This document shows positions 1-8,672 of a stretch of DNA of 64,000 nt, in pieces (positions within the stretch are counted from its first letter, which is position 1; the number at the start of each line of letters is the position of its first letter). The DNA comes from Micromonospora kangleipakensis (GTDB lineage Bacteria; Actinomycetota; Actinomycetes; Mycobacteriales; Micromonosporaceae). The stretch covers positions 4,774,001-4,838,000 of the forward strand of contig NZ_SHLD01000001.1 in NCBI RefSeq assembly GCF_004217615.1, in the 5' to 3' direction. Both the position numbers and the translations under genes were made by a program. Under the pieces are notes generated by a model. That model was not told the DNA's origin. It saw nothing but the letters and a program-made list of their open reading frames with translations, and made no database searches.

Positions 1-85
1 TGACTCCGCAGGTGCCGAGGGGGCATTCCACAGGCCAGGCAAGGATCGAGCAGGTACGCCATGGCGGGCAGCTCGGTCTCAGAGA

Positions 86-181
86 TCAAGTTGCCACCCG
101 TACGACGTGCATCTGCTGCAGCGCCTTGATGTTGGCGCCCGCGGCCACGGCGTGACCCGCCGTCGTGTGCCGCGGGTCATG
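86..181 (-). pseudogene. tyrosine recombinase C-terminal remnant
   Basis: The minus strand reads HDPRHTTAGHAVAAGANIKA, then LQQM and soon a TGA at 86-88. This matches the conserved H-x-x-R-H box of phage/ICE integrases (normally HDLRHTAAS..AGAN.K.VQ). The following LGH box and catalytic tyrosine are missing and no long frame precedes it, so this is a decayed fragment. It sits next to a conjugation ATPase gene, which fits the edge or scar of an integrative element. Family assignment rests on motif recognition only. Confidence 0.6.
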
Positions 182-594
182 CGAAGGTCGTCCCAAGAAT
201 CAATTGTCGGAGCTGCCCGGATGGCATCCGCTCCGCACGGTGGCTCTGGTCTGCAGGCTCATAACCATGATCTTGCGTAGCGGCAGAGAGTGCTGCCGTC
301 GCACAGGTTTGACCTGGTGCGGGCCGGCCTCCACCGCGGGGTGATCCACCGCGGACTGTCCTGCGCGAGGTAGGCGGCGGGCATGCCCTGCAGCAAGCCG
401 CACTTGCCAGGGCGCCCCTGGCAGGGCCGCGGCGGCACCCGCCACAGAGATAGGTAGCCGCAGTCAGCGACTTCGGACTGAGCAGCTCGTCCTGTCGCCG
501 GTTTAGCTGGGCGGCCGCAGCCAGCACAACCCGTTGACCCGGCGACGGCACGGTGTCGACGTCTTGGAAGGCATCAACATGTGGAAGGCGACCC
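182..594. other. gene-poor stretch with a perfect hairpin
   Basis: No convincing gene is seen; long frames here are GC-driven shadows. A perfect 8-bp inverted repeat with a 3-base loop (405-412 and 416-423, TGCCAGGG/CCCTGGCA) lies about 170 bases upstream of the TraD-like start. It has no T tract and could be a terminator or a protein-binding palindrome. Confidence 0.5.
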
Positions 595-2943
595 ATGATT
601 GCTCTTGTTCTGCTGACCGTCGCCGCGGTGGCGGCCGTGGCCGGCCATGACCAGCTACTGCGATGGCGGCACCGCCGACACTGCGCAGGCGCCCGGTGGG
701 TGACCGTGGCCGCCCCGCCCGAGGTCGACGCCGAGTCGGCCGCCGCCCTGTGGACCACCATGGCCGGGGTCCTCGCCCCGGCACGCCGCTGGTGGTGGCT
801 ACGCGGGCACCCGCACGTCGGCTGGGAGTACACGTGGACGGGCCGCAGCCTGACCATCCGCCTGTGGGTGCCCGGCACCGTCGCCGACGGCGCCGTGGAA
901 GCAGCCGTCACCGCCGCCTGGCCCGGCTGCACCCTCACCACCGCCGACGCCGGTCCACCCATTCCTGACCTCGCCGATCAGGACGGCGGCGCGCTGTGGC
1001 CTCAGCACCCGGACACGCTGCCACTGCGCACCGAGCACCACAACGACCCGCTGCGGGCTCTGCTCGCCGCCGGCGCCGCCATCCGCTCCCGGGAGCATGC
1101 CTGCCTTCAGGTCCTCGCCAGGCCGGCCCCGACGCGGCGGGTCGCCGCCGCCCGCCGGGCAGCCGCGACCGGCGCCCGCCCGGACGCTGCAGCCATCGCC
1201 CTGAACGCGGCCGTGACGGTCGCGGTGACGCCGCTGCTGTGGCTGGTGGAACTGTTCAACCCGCCCGCACGCCCCGCTCGGCCCGAGGCCCGGGCGATCC
1301 GCCGGGATCCGATCGCGGACGCCCACCACCGCGCCGCCGTGGTCAAGGCGGTGAATGTGCCGCACTTCGAGATCGCCGTCCGCTACGCCGTGGCCGCCGA
1401 CCCGAGACCCGACCGGACGCAGGAGCAGCGCCACCGCCTCGCCGCCGTGGCCCACACCATCTACGCCGCCGCGGCCACCTACACCCGCCCCAACCGGCTA
1501 CGCCGCATCCCCACCCGACGCCCCGTCGCGGTCCTCGCCGGCCGGCGGTTGCGCCGCGGCTTCCTCGCCACCGTCGAAGAACTCGCCGCCCTGGCCGCCA
1601 TCCCCCGCGACGTGGCGGTGCCCGGCCTTGACCGGGCCCGCGCGAAGGCCGTCCCCGCGCCGGTGGCCGTGCCGTCGGGTGGACGCAGCGTCAAGGTCCT
1701 CGGCCGCTCCCAGGTCGGTGGGCACTCCGTCGGCCTGCACGTCGTCGACTCCCGGCAACACGTGCACCTCGTCGGCAAAACCGGCGTCGGCAAGTCCACC
1801 CTGCTGTTGAACATGATCCTCGCCGACGTACACGCCCGCCGCGGCACCGTCGTCATCGACCCCCGCGGTGACCTCGTCACCGACATCCTCGACCGGCTAC
1901 CCGCCACCTACGCCGATCGCATCGCCATCATCGACCCCGACCAGCCCAACCCCGCCTGCTTCAACCCCCTCGACGACACCGGCGACGCGCACCTGGCCGT
2001 CGACAATCTCGTCGGCATCTTCGCCAAGATCTTCCAACGGCACTGGGGCCCGCGCATCGACGACACCCTGCGCGTGTCCTGCCTGACGTTGATGCGGCAC
2101 GCCAACCCCACCCTGTCGCTGGTGCCCCCGCTGCTCAACGACCACGGCTTCCGCGCCCGGTTCACCCACGACCTGACCGACCCGGAGGGCCTCGGCGGGT
2201 TCTGGCAGTGGTACGACTCCATGAACGACGGGCTGCGGGCGCAGGTCATCGGCCCCGTCCTCGCCCGGCTGCGCGCCTTCCTGCTGCGCGACTTCGTCAA
2301 GGACGTCATCGGCACCGCCCGCTCGTCGTTCCAGATGGCCGACATCCTCGATGGCGGGCTGCTGCTGTGCCGGCTGCCGAAGGGCATCCTCGGCGAGGAG
2401 ACCGCCCGGATCCTCGGCTCCCTCATCGTCGCCCGCACGTGGCAGGCCGCCATCGCCCGCGCCACCCAACCGGAAACGGCCCGCCGCGACGCCACGATCT
2501 ACATCGACGAATGCCAGAACTTCCTGACCCTGCCCGGCTCGGTCGACGACATGCTCGCCGAGGCCCGCGGCTTCCGCCTCGGCCTCGTCCTGGCCCATCA
2601 GAACCTGGCCCAACTACCGAAGGAAACCCAGGCTGCGGTGTCGGCGAACGCCCGCACGAAGATCTACTTCACCGTCGACCCCTCCGACGCGAAGGACCTG
2701 GCCATCCACACCCGCCCCGACATCGATGAGCACGACCTCGCCCACCTCGACGTACACACCGCCGCCGCACGGCTGCTCGTCGGCAACCGGGAACTGCCCG
2801 CGTTCACCTTCACCACCAACCCGCCCGCACCGCCGGTCGGTGAGGCCACCGCGATCCGGCAGGCGTGCGCCGCCGCCCACGCCCGCAGCGGAGAGCCGGC
2901 CATCCAACGCGCCGCCCGCCGGTCCATGGGCCGTCGACGGTGA
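595..2943 (+). CDS. TraD/VirD4-like conjugative coupling ATPase
   Basis: About 782 residues. The N-terminus (MIALVLLTVAAVAAVAG) is a membrane segment. A Walker A box, GKTGVGKSTLL, lies near residues 394-404, followed by a VIDPRGD segment, and a Walker B box (IYIDECQNF) near residue 637. This is the layout of type IV secretion coupling proteins found in actinobacterial ICEs; such proteins dock at the membrane and pump DNA to the transfer channel. An in-frame GTG exists at 553, but the ATG at 595 is preferred because GGAAGG lies 6 bases upstream and translation then begins with the membrane helix. The gene leads toward the replication-relaxation gene. Identification as a T4SS-type DNA-transfer ATPase is firm; its substrate is unknown. 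Confidence 0.85.
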   Translation: MIALVLLTVAAVAAVAGHDQLLRWRHRRHCAGARWVTVAAPPEVDAESAAALWTTMAGVLAPARRWWWLRGHPHVGWEYTWTGRSLTIRLWVPGTVADGAVEAAVTAAWPGCTLTTADAGPPIPDLADQDGGALWPQHPDTLPLRTEHHNDPLRALLAAGAAIRSREHACLQVLARPAPTRRVAAARRAAATGARPDAAAIALNAAVTVAVTPLLWLVELFNPPARPARPEARAIRRDPIADAHHRAAVVKAVNVPHFEIAVRYAVAADPRPDRTQEQRHRLAAVAHTIYAAAATYTRPNRLRRIPTRRPVAVLAGRRLRRGFLATVEELAALAAIPRDVAVPGLDRARAKAVPAPVAVPSGGRSVKVLGRSQVGGHSVGLHVVDSRQHVHLVGKTGVGKSTLLLNMILADVHARRGTVVIDPRGDLVTDILDRLPATYADRIAIIDPDQPNPACFNPLDDTGDAHLAVDNLVGIFAKIFQRHWGPRIDDTLRVSCLTLMRHANPTLSLVPPLLNDHGFRARFTHDLTDPEGLGGFWQWYDSMNDGLRAQVIGPVLARLRAFLLRDFVKDVIGTARSSFQMADILDGGLLLCRLPKGILGEETARILGSLIVARTWQAAIARATQPETARRDATIYIDECQNFLTLPGSVDDMLAEARGFRLGLVLAHQNLAQLPKETQAAVSANARTKIYFTVDPSDAKDLAIHTRPDIDEHDLAHLDVHTAAARLLVGNRELPAFTFTTNPPAPPVGEATAIRQACAAAHARSGEPAIQRAARRSMGRRR

Positions 2944-3030
2944 CCGCGCGCGGGGGTGCGTTTCCGCGCGCGGATGGGGGCGCGTTTGGGGGTGTCACCG
3001 AAACGAGCCCCCACCCGCGGTCATGTCCCG
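2944..3030. repeat. paired CCGCGCGCGG palindromes and G-rich repeats
   Basis: Two identical 10-bp palindromes, CCGCGCGCGG, start at 2944 and 2964, exactly 20 bp apart. Each is followed by a GGGGGnGCGTTT-like string. A GGGGG/CCCCC pair flanking GTCACCGAAACGAGC comes next. The array lies between the coupling ATPase and the replication-relaxation gene, a place where a transfer origin or operator could sit; that role is only inferred. Confidence 0.45.
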
Positions 3031-3133
3031 CCGCTGTCAGGCACCCCACCTGCGAGAACGCCTGATCCCTTTGCGGTCGGCCCGTCCGGACTCCCTACCG
3101 GGAAGCCCTTCCCCTCGAAGGGGGTGATGTTGC

Positions 3134-4024
3134 ATGTCCACCTACAACCTGCTCCTCATCTACCCGCACCTGACCGACAGGGACCGGTGGCTGCTGCACC
3201 TGCTCGACGAGCATCAGGTCCTCACCACCGACCAGATCCACCGGCTCGCATTCCGCGCCGAACGCACCTGCCAGATCCGGCTGGTCGAACTGCGCGCCCT
3301 GGACCTGCTCGACCGGTTCCGCTTCGCCCGGGCCGACGGCGGCAGCCACCCCTGGCACTGGGTCCTCGGGCTCGCCGGCACCCGCTTCCAAGCCGCCGTC
3401 ACCCGCCGCCCCTCCCCCACCGAACGCAGCCACCGGGAACGGCTGCTACGCCTGTCCGCCAGCCCCACCCTCACCCACCTCGTGGCGGTCAACGAGTTCT
3501 TCGTGCGCCTGCACCACGCCGCCCGCACCAGCGCTGACACCAGCCTCGACCGCTGGTGGTCCGAGGCCATGGCCGCCCGGCAGTTCCTCACCGTCCACCC
3601 CGACGGCCACGGGCTCTGGACGACCGCAGCCCGCACGGTGGGGTTCTTCCTCGAGTGCGACCGGGGCACCGAATCCCTGCCGCGGTTGGTGGCGAAGCTC
3701 GGCCGGTACGCAGACCTCGTCCGGCGGGGCGGCCCCCGCTACCCGGTGCTATTCTGGCTGCCCCCAGGAGGGCGCGAGGCCCACCTGCAGCACGCCCTGC
3801 GCCGCATGGACCTCCCCGTCCCCGTGGCGACCGCCACCCACGACACTGACCCGGCCGCCGCGGGGTGGCTGCCGGCCGACGCATGGCGCCGGGTGAACCT
3901 CACGGAGCTTCCCAGCGACCACGGCCGCGACCATCCCCGCAACCCCAACTGGCGTGACGGTGAGCTTGACCTGCACGGCCGCGGCGAGACAAACCCGGGG
4001 GCAGTGGGTGAGCCGTCGGGTTAG
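3134..4024 (+). CDS. replication-relaxation family protein
   Basis: 296 residues. The N-terminal third reads as a winged-helix DNA-binding domain (LLDEHQVLTTDQIHRLAF, then an LVELRALDLLDRF recognition segment). The middle contains the TVGFFLECDRGTES motif, which resembles the nuclease-like core of replication-relaxation proteins. These accompany conjugation ATPases in actinobacterial ICEs and plasmids and are related to relaxosome accessory factors. A strong GAAGGGGG ribosome site lies about 10 bases before the ATG. The gene probably forms one transfer operon with the upstream ATPase. No relaxase tyrosine motif is evident. Confidence 0.8.
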   Translation: MSTYNLLLIYPHLTDRDRWLLHLLDEHQVLTTDQIHRLAFRAERTCQIRLVELRALDLLDRFRFARADGGSHPWHWVLGLAGTRFQAAVTRRPSPTERSHRERLLRLSASPTLTHLVAVNEFFVRLHHAARTSADTSLDRWWSEAMAARQFLTVHPDGHGLWTTAARTVGFFLECDRGTESLPRLVAKLGRYADLVRRGGPRYPVLFWLPPGGREAHLQHALRRMDLPVPVATATHDTDPAAAGWLPADAWRRVNLTELPSDHGRDHPRNPNWRDGELDLHGRGETNPGAVGEPSG

Positions 4025-4399
4025 CGCGACCAAACACAGGGGGTCCTGGTGGCGCCGAGCTGCGGCCCGCATGTCGGCATGCAGCGGGATGGAGCGCGCT
4101 ACCGGACGAGTCTCAATAGCGGCTGTCAAGGGTTGGCGTGGACGGCCCGCGGTGGCCTGGTGGTTAGAAGAAGATCACGGTCGGCTGATCAGGACAGGCC
4201 GCCTCTGGTCAGGCCGTCCGTCACTGTCGGGTCGTGTTGGCGTTGGCCGGCGGTCTTGTCTGTACGGCTGGCTGTACCGGGCCGCTACGGTGACCGACGT
4301 GACGGAAGATGTGCGCGTAGTCGAGGTGGTGGCCTACAAACCGGCCCCGTGAATACCGACCGTGGCAAGCCCGGCGGGCGGCCGCGGAAAGGAGCAGGC
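4025..4399. other. intergenic, no gene recognised
   Basis: Overlapping frames cross this stretch but none has a ribosome site, recognisable motif or conserved-looking composition. It separates the conjugation genes from unrelated cargo, so a recombination boundary may lie here. An in-frame GTG at 4349 could extend the next gene by 17 residues, but the ATG at 4400 has the better ribosome site. Confidence 0.4.
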
Positions 4400-4681
4400 A
4401 TGTCAACCGAACCGGAGCCGGGCCTCGCGCCCGAGCACACGAGACCGCGCCATGCCAAGAATGATCCGATCATGATGACGGTCGACGGGCAGGACTTTCG
4501 CATTCGTGAGCGTGCTGAGAAGACCGGCGAGTACGACTTCGACTGGCTCAGCGGGCCGCACGACTATGGCTTCGGGATCACCAGAGCTGACGGCTCCGCA
4601 ATGACCCTGCCCGAGATGGAGGAGGCCGTCCGCAACTTCCTCGCGGAGATCGACCCCGCCACCGGATACCTGAAGGAGTAG
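4400..4681 (+). CDS. small conserved hypothetical protein
   Basis: 93 residues, soluble, no signal or membrane segment. After a Pro/Glu-rich start it contains MMTVDGQDFRIRERAEKTG and ends in EIDPATGYLKE. AAAGGAG lies about 6 bases upstream of the ATG, a near-ideal ribosome site, which fixes the start. Composition and codon use look genuinely coding. No function can be assigned from sequence; the next gene is convergent. Confidence 0.7.
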   Translation: MSTEPEPGLAPEHTRPRHAKNDPIMMTVDGQDFRIRERAEKTGEYDFDWLSGPHDYGFGITRADGSAMTLPEMEEAVRNFLAEIDPATGYLKE

Positions 4682-4835
4682 CTGAGCGGGCATGACCTCG
4701 CCCGGTAGCTCCGGGGGGATTTGTCGAACGGACCTGGTGGCGATCTACATGAGGTCGCACAGTACCTCGGTGGACGGACGCTGTGTAGTGCCGCGAACCC
4801 CCGTTGATTGCGGTGCTGGTGGTGAGCGCGCCAGA

Positions 4836-5259
4836 TCAAGGAGAAGGTTCGATGATCACCACGGGGGATGTCTCTCGCGGTCGCCTTCTCGTACTCCCGG
4901 TAGGACGGCATCATCGTAATCATCAGCTGCCACAGTCTCGGCCTTTCCTCGGCCGTGGCGGTCCGCGCCCGCGCTGGAAAGGTCTGGGCCTCGACCTGCA
5001 CGGTGACGTCGGGATCGGCGAGGAGATTGAGGTACCAGGCGGGGTGCCGGTCGGCTCCCGCGTTGGACGCGGCGACAACGTAGCGATCAGCGTCTCGTGC
5101 GTAGACCAGCGCGGTCCGGCGCAGCTTTCCTGACCTGCGGCCACGCGTGGTCAGCAACAGGTCGTTCATGCCGGTTCGGGCGTTGCCGTTGGTCTCCACG
5201 AAACGGCGGATGTGTTCGGCCACCCAGGGCCTCGGGCTGTCAGAGATTTCCTCGGCCAT
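4836..5259 (-). pseudogene. Ddn-family deazaflavin (F420)-dependent nitroreductase, frameshifted at its end
   Basis: Residues 1-130 read as a typical Ddn/F420H2-dependent oxidoreductase: VETNGNARTGMNDLLLTTRG, GRRSGKLRRTALVY and HPAWYLNLLADPDVTVQVE are family landmarks. After YEKATARDIP the frame departs from the family into low-quality sequence and would run on to 4564. Removing one base from the five-G run at 4863-4867 restores the expected ending (DIPVVIIEP..) and a stop at 4836. The gene is therefore either frameshifted or carries a homopolymer sequencing error. The catalytic and F420-binding core is intact. Its start overlaps the NmrA-like stop by one base (TGATG), implying translational coupling. 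Confidence 0.75.
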
Positions 5260-5894
5260 CAGGCGGCCTCGACGCCCAGGTGAGTCCGGTGGTGCGTAGG
5301 GGTCTCCATCTCGTCGATCAGCGCGACGGCGAGGTCGGCGTACGAGACGCGACTGGCCGCGTCGGCCACCGCCGTACGGTACCGCCCGGTGCGTGCGCCG
5401 CCGTGGTCGAAGTCGCCGGCAGGGCTGACGACCAGCCAGTCCACCCCGGTGGTCGCGGTACGCAGCACCTGCGTACCGGCGGCGTGGGCGAGGTAGAACA
5501 AGCGGTACTCCTGCGGATAGCCGGGCGTGTCCATCAGCGCCACCCCGTGCTTGGTCTTCAGCACCGACGCCAGGCCGACCACCAGTAGCCGCGCCACCTC
5601 GGCGCGGGCCAGTCCGTCGAGCAGGGCGCGGGCGGCGCCGGTGTAGAAGGTGTCGGGCTGCGCCGCGGCGTCATAGACGGCGCTGATCGCGGCATCGTGT
5701 CCAGCGGCGACCCGGGCGACGCTGTCCCCGTCGGTCACGTCACCGGCCACCAGGTGCACGCCGTCGGCCGATGGGCCGCCGTGCCTGCCTGGATCGCGGA
5801 CCACTGCGGTGACCTGGTGACCACGTCGGCGCGCCTCGGCGACGGCCGCCCGTCCGGCCCGGCCGCCCGCACCGAAAACCACAATCTTGCCCAT
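5259..5894 (-). CDS. NmrA-like/atypical SDR NAD(P)-binding protein
   Basis: 211 residues from the ATG at 5894; an upstream in-frame extension is arginine-rich and rejected. MGKIVVFGAGGRAGRAAVAE is the Rossmann GxxGxxG nucleotide-binding loop. The catalytic YxxxK of classical SDRs is absent, as in NmrA-like and HSCARG-like proteins, which act as redox sensors or quinone/flavin reductases. The gene is divergent from an HxlR regulator and co-translated with the Ddn-type oxidoreductase. This is a common actinobacterial redox-stress arrangement, suggesting control of both genes by that regulator. Confidence 0.82.
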   Translation of the reverse strand: MGKIVVFGAGGRAGRAAVAEARRRGHQVTAVVRDPGRHGGPSADGVHLVAGDVTDGDSVARVAAGHDAAISAVYDAAAQPDTFYTGAARALLDGLARAEVARLLVVGLASVLKTKHGVALMDTPGYPQEYRLFYLAHAAGTQVLRTATTGVDWLVVSPAGDFDHGGARTGRYRTAVADAASRVSYADLAVALIDEMETPTHHRTHLGVEAA

Positions 5895-5960
5895 CCGATA
5901 CCTCGCCTCCCTGGACCGGCCCGATCGCCGACGCCGCCGCAGACCGTATCCGGGCACGCG

Positions 5961-5976
5961 GTTACCGATCGGATAC
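5961..5976. promoter_or_regulatory. probable HxlR operator in divergent promoter
   Basis: GTTACCGATCGGATAC is a 16-bp palindrome with one mismatched pair of positions per arm. It lies in the 98-bp gap between the divergent NmrA-like and HxlR genes, ending 16 bases before the regulator start. A further GATAC-type half site sits beside the NmrA-like start. Its placement suits autoregulation and control of the neighbour; binding is inferred. Confidence 0.5.
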
Positions 5977-5992
5977 CGGCTACCGTGGGGCC

Positions 5993-6358
5993 GTGACGAC
6001 GCCCCTGGACCCCGAAATGTTCGACCCGGTCTGCCCCTCCGATCTGTCGCCGATCCGTATCGGCGACAAGTGGGCCGGCATGATCGTCCGGTGCCTGGAG
6101 CGCGGGCCGCGGCGGTTCTCCGAGCTTCGAGTCCCGCTGCGTGGCATCACCGCAAAAGCGCTCACCAAGTCACTACGGACACTGGAACGCGACGGCCTGA
6201 TCAAGCGCACCAGCCACCCCGAGCCGGTGCGTCGCGTCGAGTACGGACTGACCCCGCTGGGCCGCAGCCTGCTCCAGCCGATGGCCGCCGCGTGCGCCTG
6301 GGCTCAGGAACACTGGGAGGAACTCCTCGACGCACGCGAAGCATCGGCTCACGGGTGA
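5993..6358 (+). CDS. HxlR-family transcriptional regulator
   Basis: 121 residues, the usual length. It carries the signature winged helix: IGDKWAGMIVRCLERGPRRF, ELRVPLRGITAKALTKSLRT, ERDGLIKR and YGLTPLGRSL. A Cys at residue 14 (PVCPSD) matches the redox-sensing cysteine used by several HxlR members such as HypR and QorR. The GTG start follows GTGGGG. It is divergently transcribed from an NADPH-binding protein and an F420-type oxidoreductase, so it most likely represses them until electrophile or redox stress. Confidence 0.88.
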   Translation: MTTPLDPEMFDPVCPSDLSPIRIGDKWAGMIVRCLERGPRRFSELRVPLRGITAKALTKSLRTLERDGLIKRTSHPEPVRRVEYGLTPLGRSLLQPMAAACAWAQEHWEELLDAREASAHG

Positions 6359-6391
6359 CGCTTCTTCTCGGCACCAAGCATCCGCACATCG

Positions 6392-6505
6392 GCAGATCCG
6401 GTCGTCTCCGACGCGGTCGGCGTGCGCAGCGCCCCGGGTGAGGGCGCGACATTCACGGTAGGGGTGCCACTGTCTTCGGCCGGCCGGTGCCTAGACTCCG
6501 GCTAA
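6392..6505 (+). pseudogene. sensor histidine kinase C-terminal remnant
   Basis: The plus strand encodes VGVRSAPGEGATFTVGVPL and then a TAA at 6503-6505. This is the hallmark final strand of a HATPase_c histidine-kinase domain (..SxPGxGTxFxvxLP). No kinase body precedes it, so it is a deletion scar. Its TAA overlaps the ATG of the next gene (TAATG), suggesting the kinase and hydrolase were once translationally coupled or that the break happened at this point. Confidence 0.55.
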
Positions 6506-7188
6506 TGAGTACCTTCGTGCTGATCCATGGAGCGGGTGACGTCGGCTGGTACTGGCACCTGGTGGCGGCCGAGCTGCGGGCGCACGGGCACGACGTGGTG
6601 GCCCCCGACCTGCCAGCCGACGACGATACGGCGCAGCTGACCGACTACGCCGACGCGGTGGTAGCGGCCGTCGGCGACCGGACGGACCTGGTCGTCGCGG
6701 GGCAGTCGTTCGGCGGGTTCACCGCACCGCTGGTCGCCGACCGGCTTTCGGTGGACGCGCTGGTCTTCGTAGCCGGGATGATCCCAGCACCGGGCGAGAC
6801 ACCCGACGACTGGTGGGCCAACACCGGCTACCGCGCCGCGGTGCGGGAACAGGCTGCCCGCGACGGCGGCCTGACCGGCAACGACGACCCGTACGTGTCC
6901 TTCTATCACGGCATGCCGCGGGCGCTGGCCGAGGAGGCGATGAGCAAGGAGCGGAACCACCCCTCAGCCGCCGCCATGCGGGCGCCGTGGCCGCTCAAGG
7001 CGTTGCCGGACGTGCCGACCGGGTTCGTACTGTGCACGCAGGACCGCTTCTTCCCGCCGGACTTCATGCGCCGGCAGGTGGCCGAGCGCCTGGGCATCAC
7101 CCCCGACGAGATCGCCGCGGGTCACTGCGTCGCGCTCAGTCGGCCGAAGGAACTGGCGGACATCCTGCGGCGGCACGCCCGCGGCTGA
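6505..7188 (+). CDS. alpha/beta-fold hydrolase (salicylate-esterase/MES-like)
   Basis: 227 residues from the ATG at 6505. A full triad is visible: the nucleophile elbow GQSFGG (Ser near residue 75), Asp in LCTQDRFFPPDF and His in AGHCVALSRP. An N-terminal LIHGAGDVGWYWH supplies the oxyanion region. This layout resembles the plant methyl-esterase/hydroxynitrile-lyase type clan common in actinomycetes. The substrate is unknown; probably a small ester or lactone. The upstream in-frame start at 6487 lacks a ribosome site. Confidence 0.85.
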   Translation: MSTFVLIHGAGDVGWYWHLVAAELRAHGHDVVAPDLPADDDTAQLTDYADAVVAAVGDRTDLVVAGQSFGGFTAPLVADRLSVDALVFVAGMIPAPGETPDDWWANTGYRAAVREQAARDGGLTGNDDPYVSFYHGMPRALAEEAMSKERNHPSAAAMRAPWPLKALPDVPTGFVLCTQDRFFPPDFMRRQVAERLGITPDEIAAGHCVALSRPKELADILRRHARG

Positions 7189-7714
7189 GCCCCTCGCTCA
7201 CGCTGAATCTCGCGCGGTTAGGAACCGGGCCAGCTCGCTGAGATCGCGCCGCGCCAACCCGGCGCCGCTCGCCGCGCGTACCACCTCGGCGTTGGTGTGG
7301 CTCTGCGGCAGCCGGGCGCCTACCCACCACGGCCAGGCCGTCAAGGCCCAGCAGTCGCGTCGTATCGTTAACCACGCCCGTAGCTCTTCTTTGTGATCAT
7401 CTTGCTTCGACAACAGGCATGATCGCCCAGAGCTACGGGCATCCTCACCCGGGGTCCACTCAGGATACTGCCGACCTCCGCGACCCCCCACTAACCTCGA
7501 AGAGCCGCGATTCGACGCAGGGGCAATCCGGTGGGGCGGACTCTGCGTCCGTCAGTCGAACTCGGTGTCGGGGCACGCGCCCGTGTTGTCGTGAAACCGA
7601 CACACGTTGTTCTCGTCCGCAATTGCTGATTACCTCCCTTTTGCGCGACACTGCCACGGTAGACAGTGACAGCAGTAAGAATTTATACCTCTTGATTCAG
7701 GGGGAGAGTCTCAG
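7189..7714. other. remnant-rich stretch with ISL3-like end and large inverted repeat
   Basis: On the minus strand 7325-7375 encodes DTTRLLGLDGLAVV, resembling the start of ISL3-family transposases. It is followed by LPQSHTNAEVVRAASGAGLA-type sequence from another, unidentified protein, so the element is truncated. Outside its start lies a perfect 12-bp inverted repeat, GCCCGTAGCTCT (7376-7387) and its complement (7429-7440), with inner GATCAT/ATGATC arms at 7395 and 7419. No intact gene is present. Confidence 0.4.
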
Positions 7715-7741
7715 ATGACTTGGTCGCGATACGATGGCTAA
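7715..7741 (+). CDS. possible 8-residue leader peptide
   Basis: ATG at 7715 opens MTWSRYDG then TAA. GGGGGAG is placed about 9 bases upstream, a far better ribosome site than the next gene has. The TAA lies inside the first codons of the following gene (start 7734), so termination could re-initiate there. It is too short for proof. Confidence 0.35.
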   Translation: MTWSRYDG

Positions 7742-8549
7742 CCGCGCCCGACCCAAAAGACAGAGTCGGGATGCCGGTGGTCGGCGTTCGATTGAGAAGC
7801 GAGGACGCGGTCTCGACGAATTGCTGAATGGCCGCGTTATCGCAACCGTTGGAGCTGTTGCACTACTCGTTATTGGCGCTGCCGTTACTCCAGTCGGGGA
7901 GAAGCTCGTCGGTCGCATATTTCCTGCCGAAGGCACGTTGGAAGCTATCGACATGGCCGTAGAAAACACGACGGGCAACGGTACGATCGAGCCAGCCAGT
8001 ATCGATATCAAAGTCCACAACAAGGGAGACGCAAGGGTGGTCACGAGGAAGATCATCCTCTCCGTCCAAGATCAGTTGAGCGTCGACCTGTGCGCCACAC
8101 AGGGAGAGATTCCGGTTTCCGGGAAGTACGACCTAGTGATTCCGGCAAATACCAAGCCTGGCGACTCAATTGAACACCGCATCAACCAGCAGATAGCACC
8201 GGACGAGGCGGACCGCTTTCTCGTGCGCCTTCAGAATCCCGAGACCTCCGCTATTCATGGAGTCTCCCTCTACAAGATCAAGGTTGCGGTAGAGACAAAC
8301 GGCAGTCCAGCCTTGACGGAAGTCGGCCATATGATCGTCTCGCTGCCCTTTGTGCCGGACGAAAAGGGTGAACCCTTCTATTGGGGTGCCGCCTACGAGG
8401 AAGGCCGCATGACTCTGGATTGGCTAGAGCCATATCAAGAATCCATCGAAAGGTGTATGCGGTCCAACAGCTCCAAGCTCTCAGATTTCTTGATTCAGCC
8501 TGGAGAACGGTCCGAGGATTTAAGGGTGCTCAAAACGCAATTGCGATAG
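7734..8549 (+). CDS. membrane-anchored hypothetical protein
   Basis: 271 residues. A basic N-terminus (about 1-33) precedes one membrane helix (VIATVGAVALLVIGAAV, about residues 35-51), so the C-terminal 215 residues probably lie outside. The outer part is beta-rich, with IEPASIDIKVHNKGDARVV and a charged tail. Third-position GC is visibly lower than in the neighbours, a sign of separate origin. There is no recognisable catalytic motif. The start overlaps the possible leader peptide. A conceptually similar small one-helix protein occurs at 24950. Confidence 0.7.
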   Translation: MANRARPKRQSRDAGGRRSIEKRGRGLDELLNGRVIATVGAVALLVIGAAVTPVGEKLVGRIFPAEGTLEAIDMAVENTTGNGTIEPASIDIKVHNKGDARVVTRKIILSVQDQLSVDLCATQGEIPVSGKYDLVIPANTKPGDSIEHRINQQIAPDEADRFLVRLQNPETSAIHGVSLYKIKVAVETNGSPALTEVGHMIVSLPFVPDEKGEPFYWGAAYEEGRMTLDWLEPYQESIERCMRSNSSKLSDFLIQPGERSEDLRVLKTQLR

Positions 8550-8672
8550 GTAGAAACGCGTGGGACGACGTGGCCGTCAGGTATACCAGGCGGATGCGTA
8601 CGCACTCACATCGGCACGACAGCGCGACTCGCGGCAGATGAGGATGCCCAGCGGTAGGTCGCAGCGGAAAGA

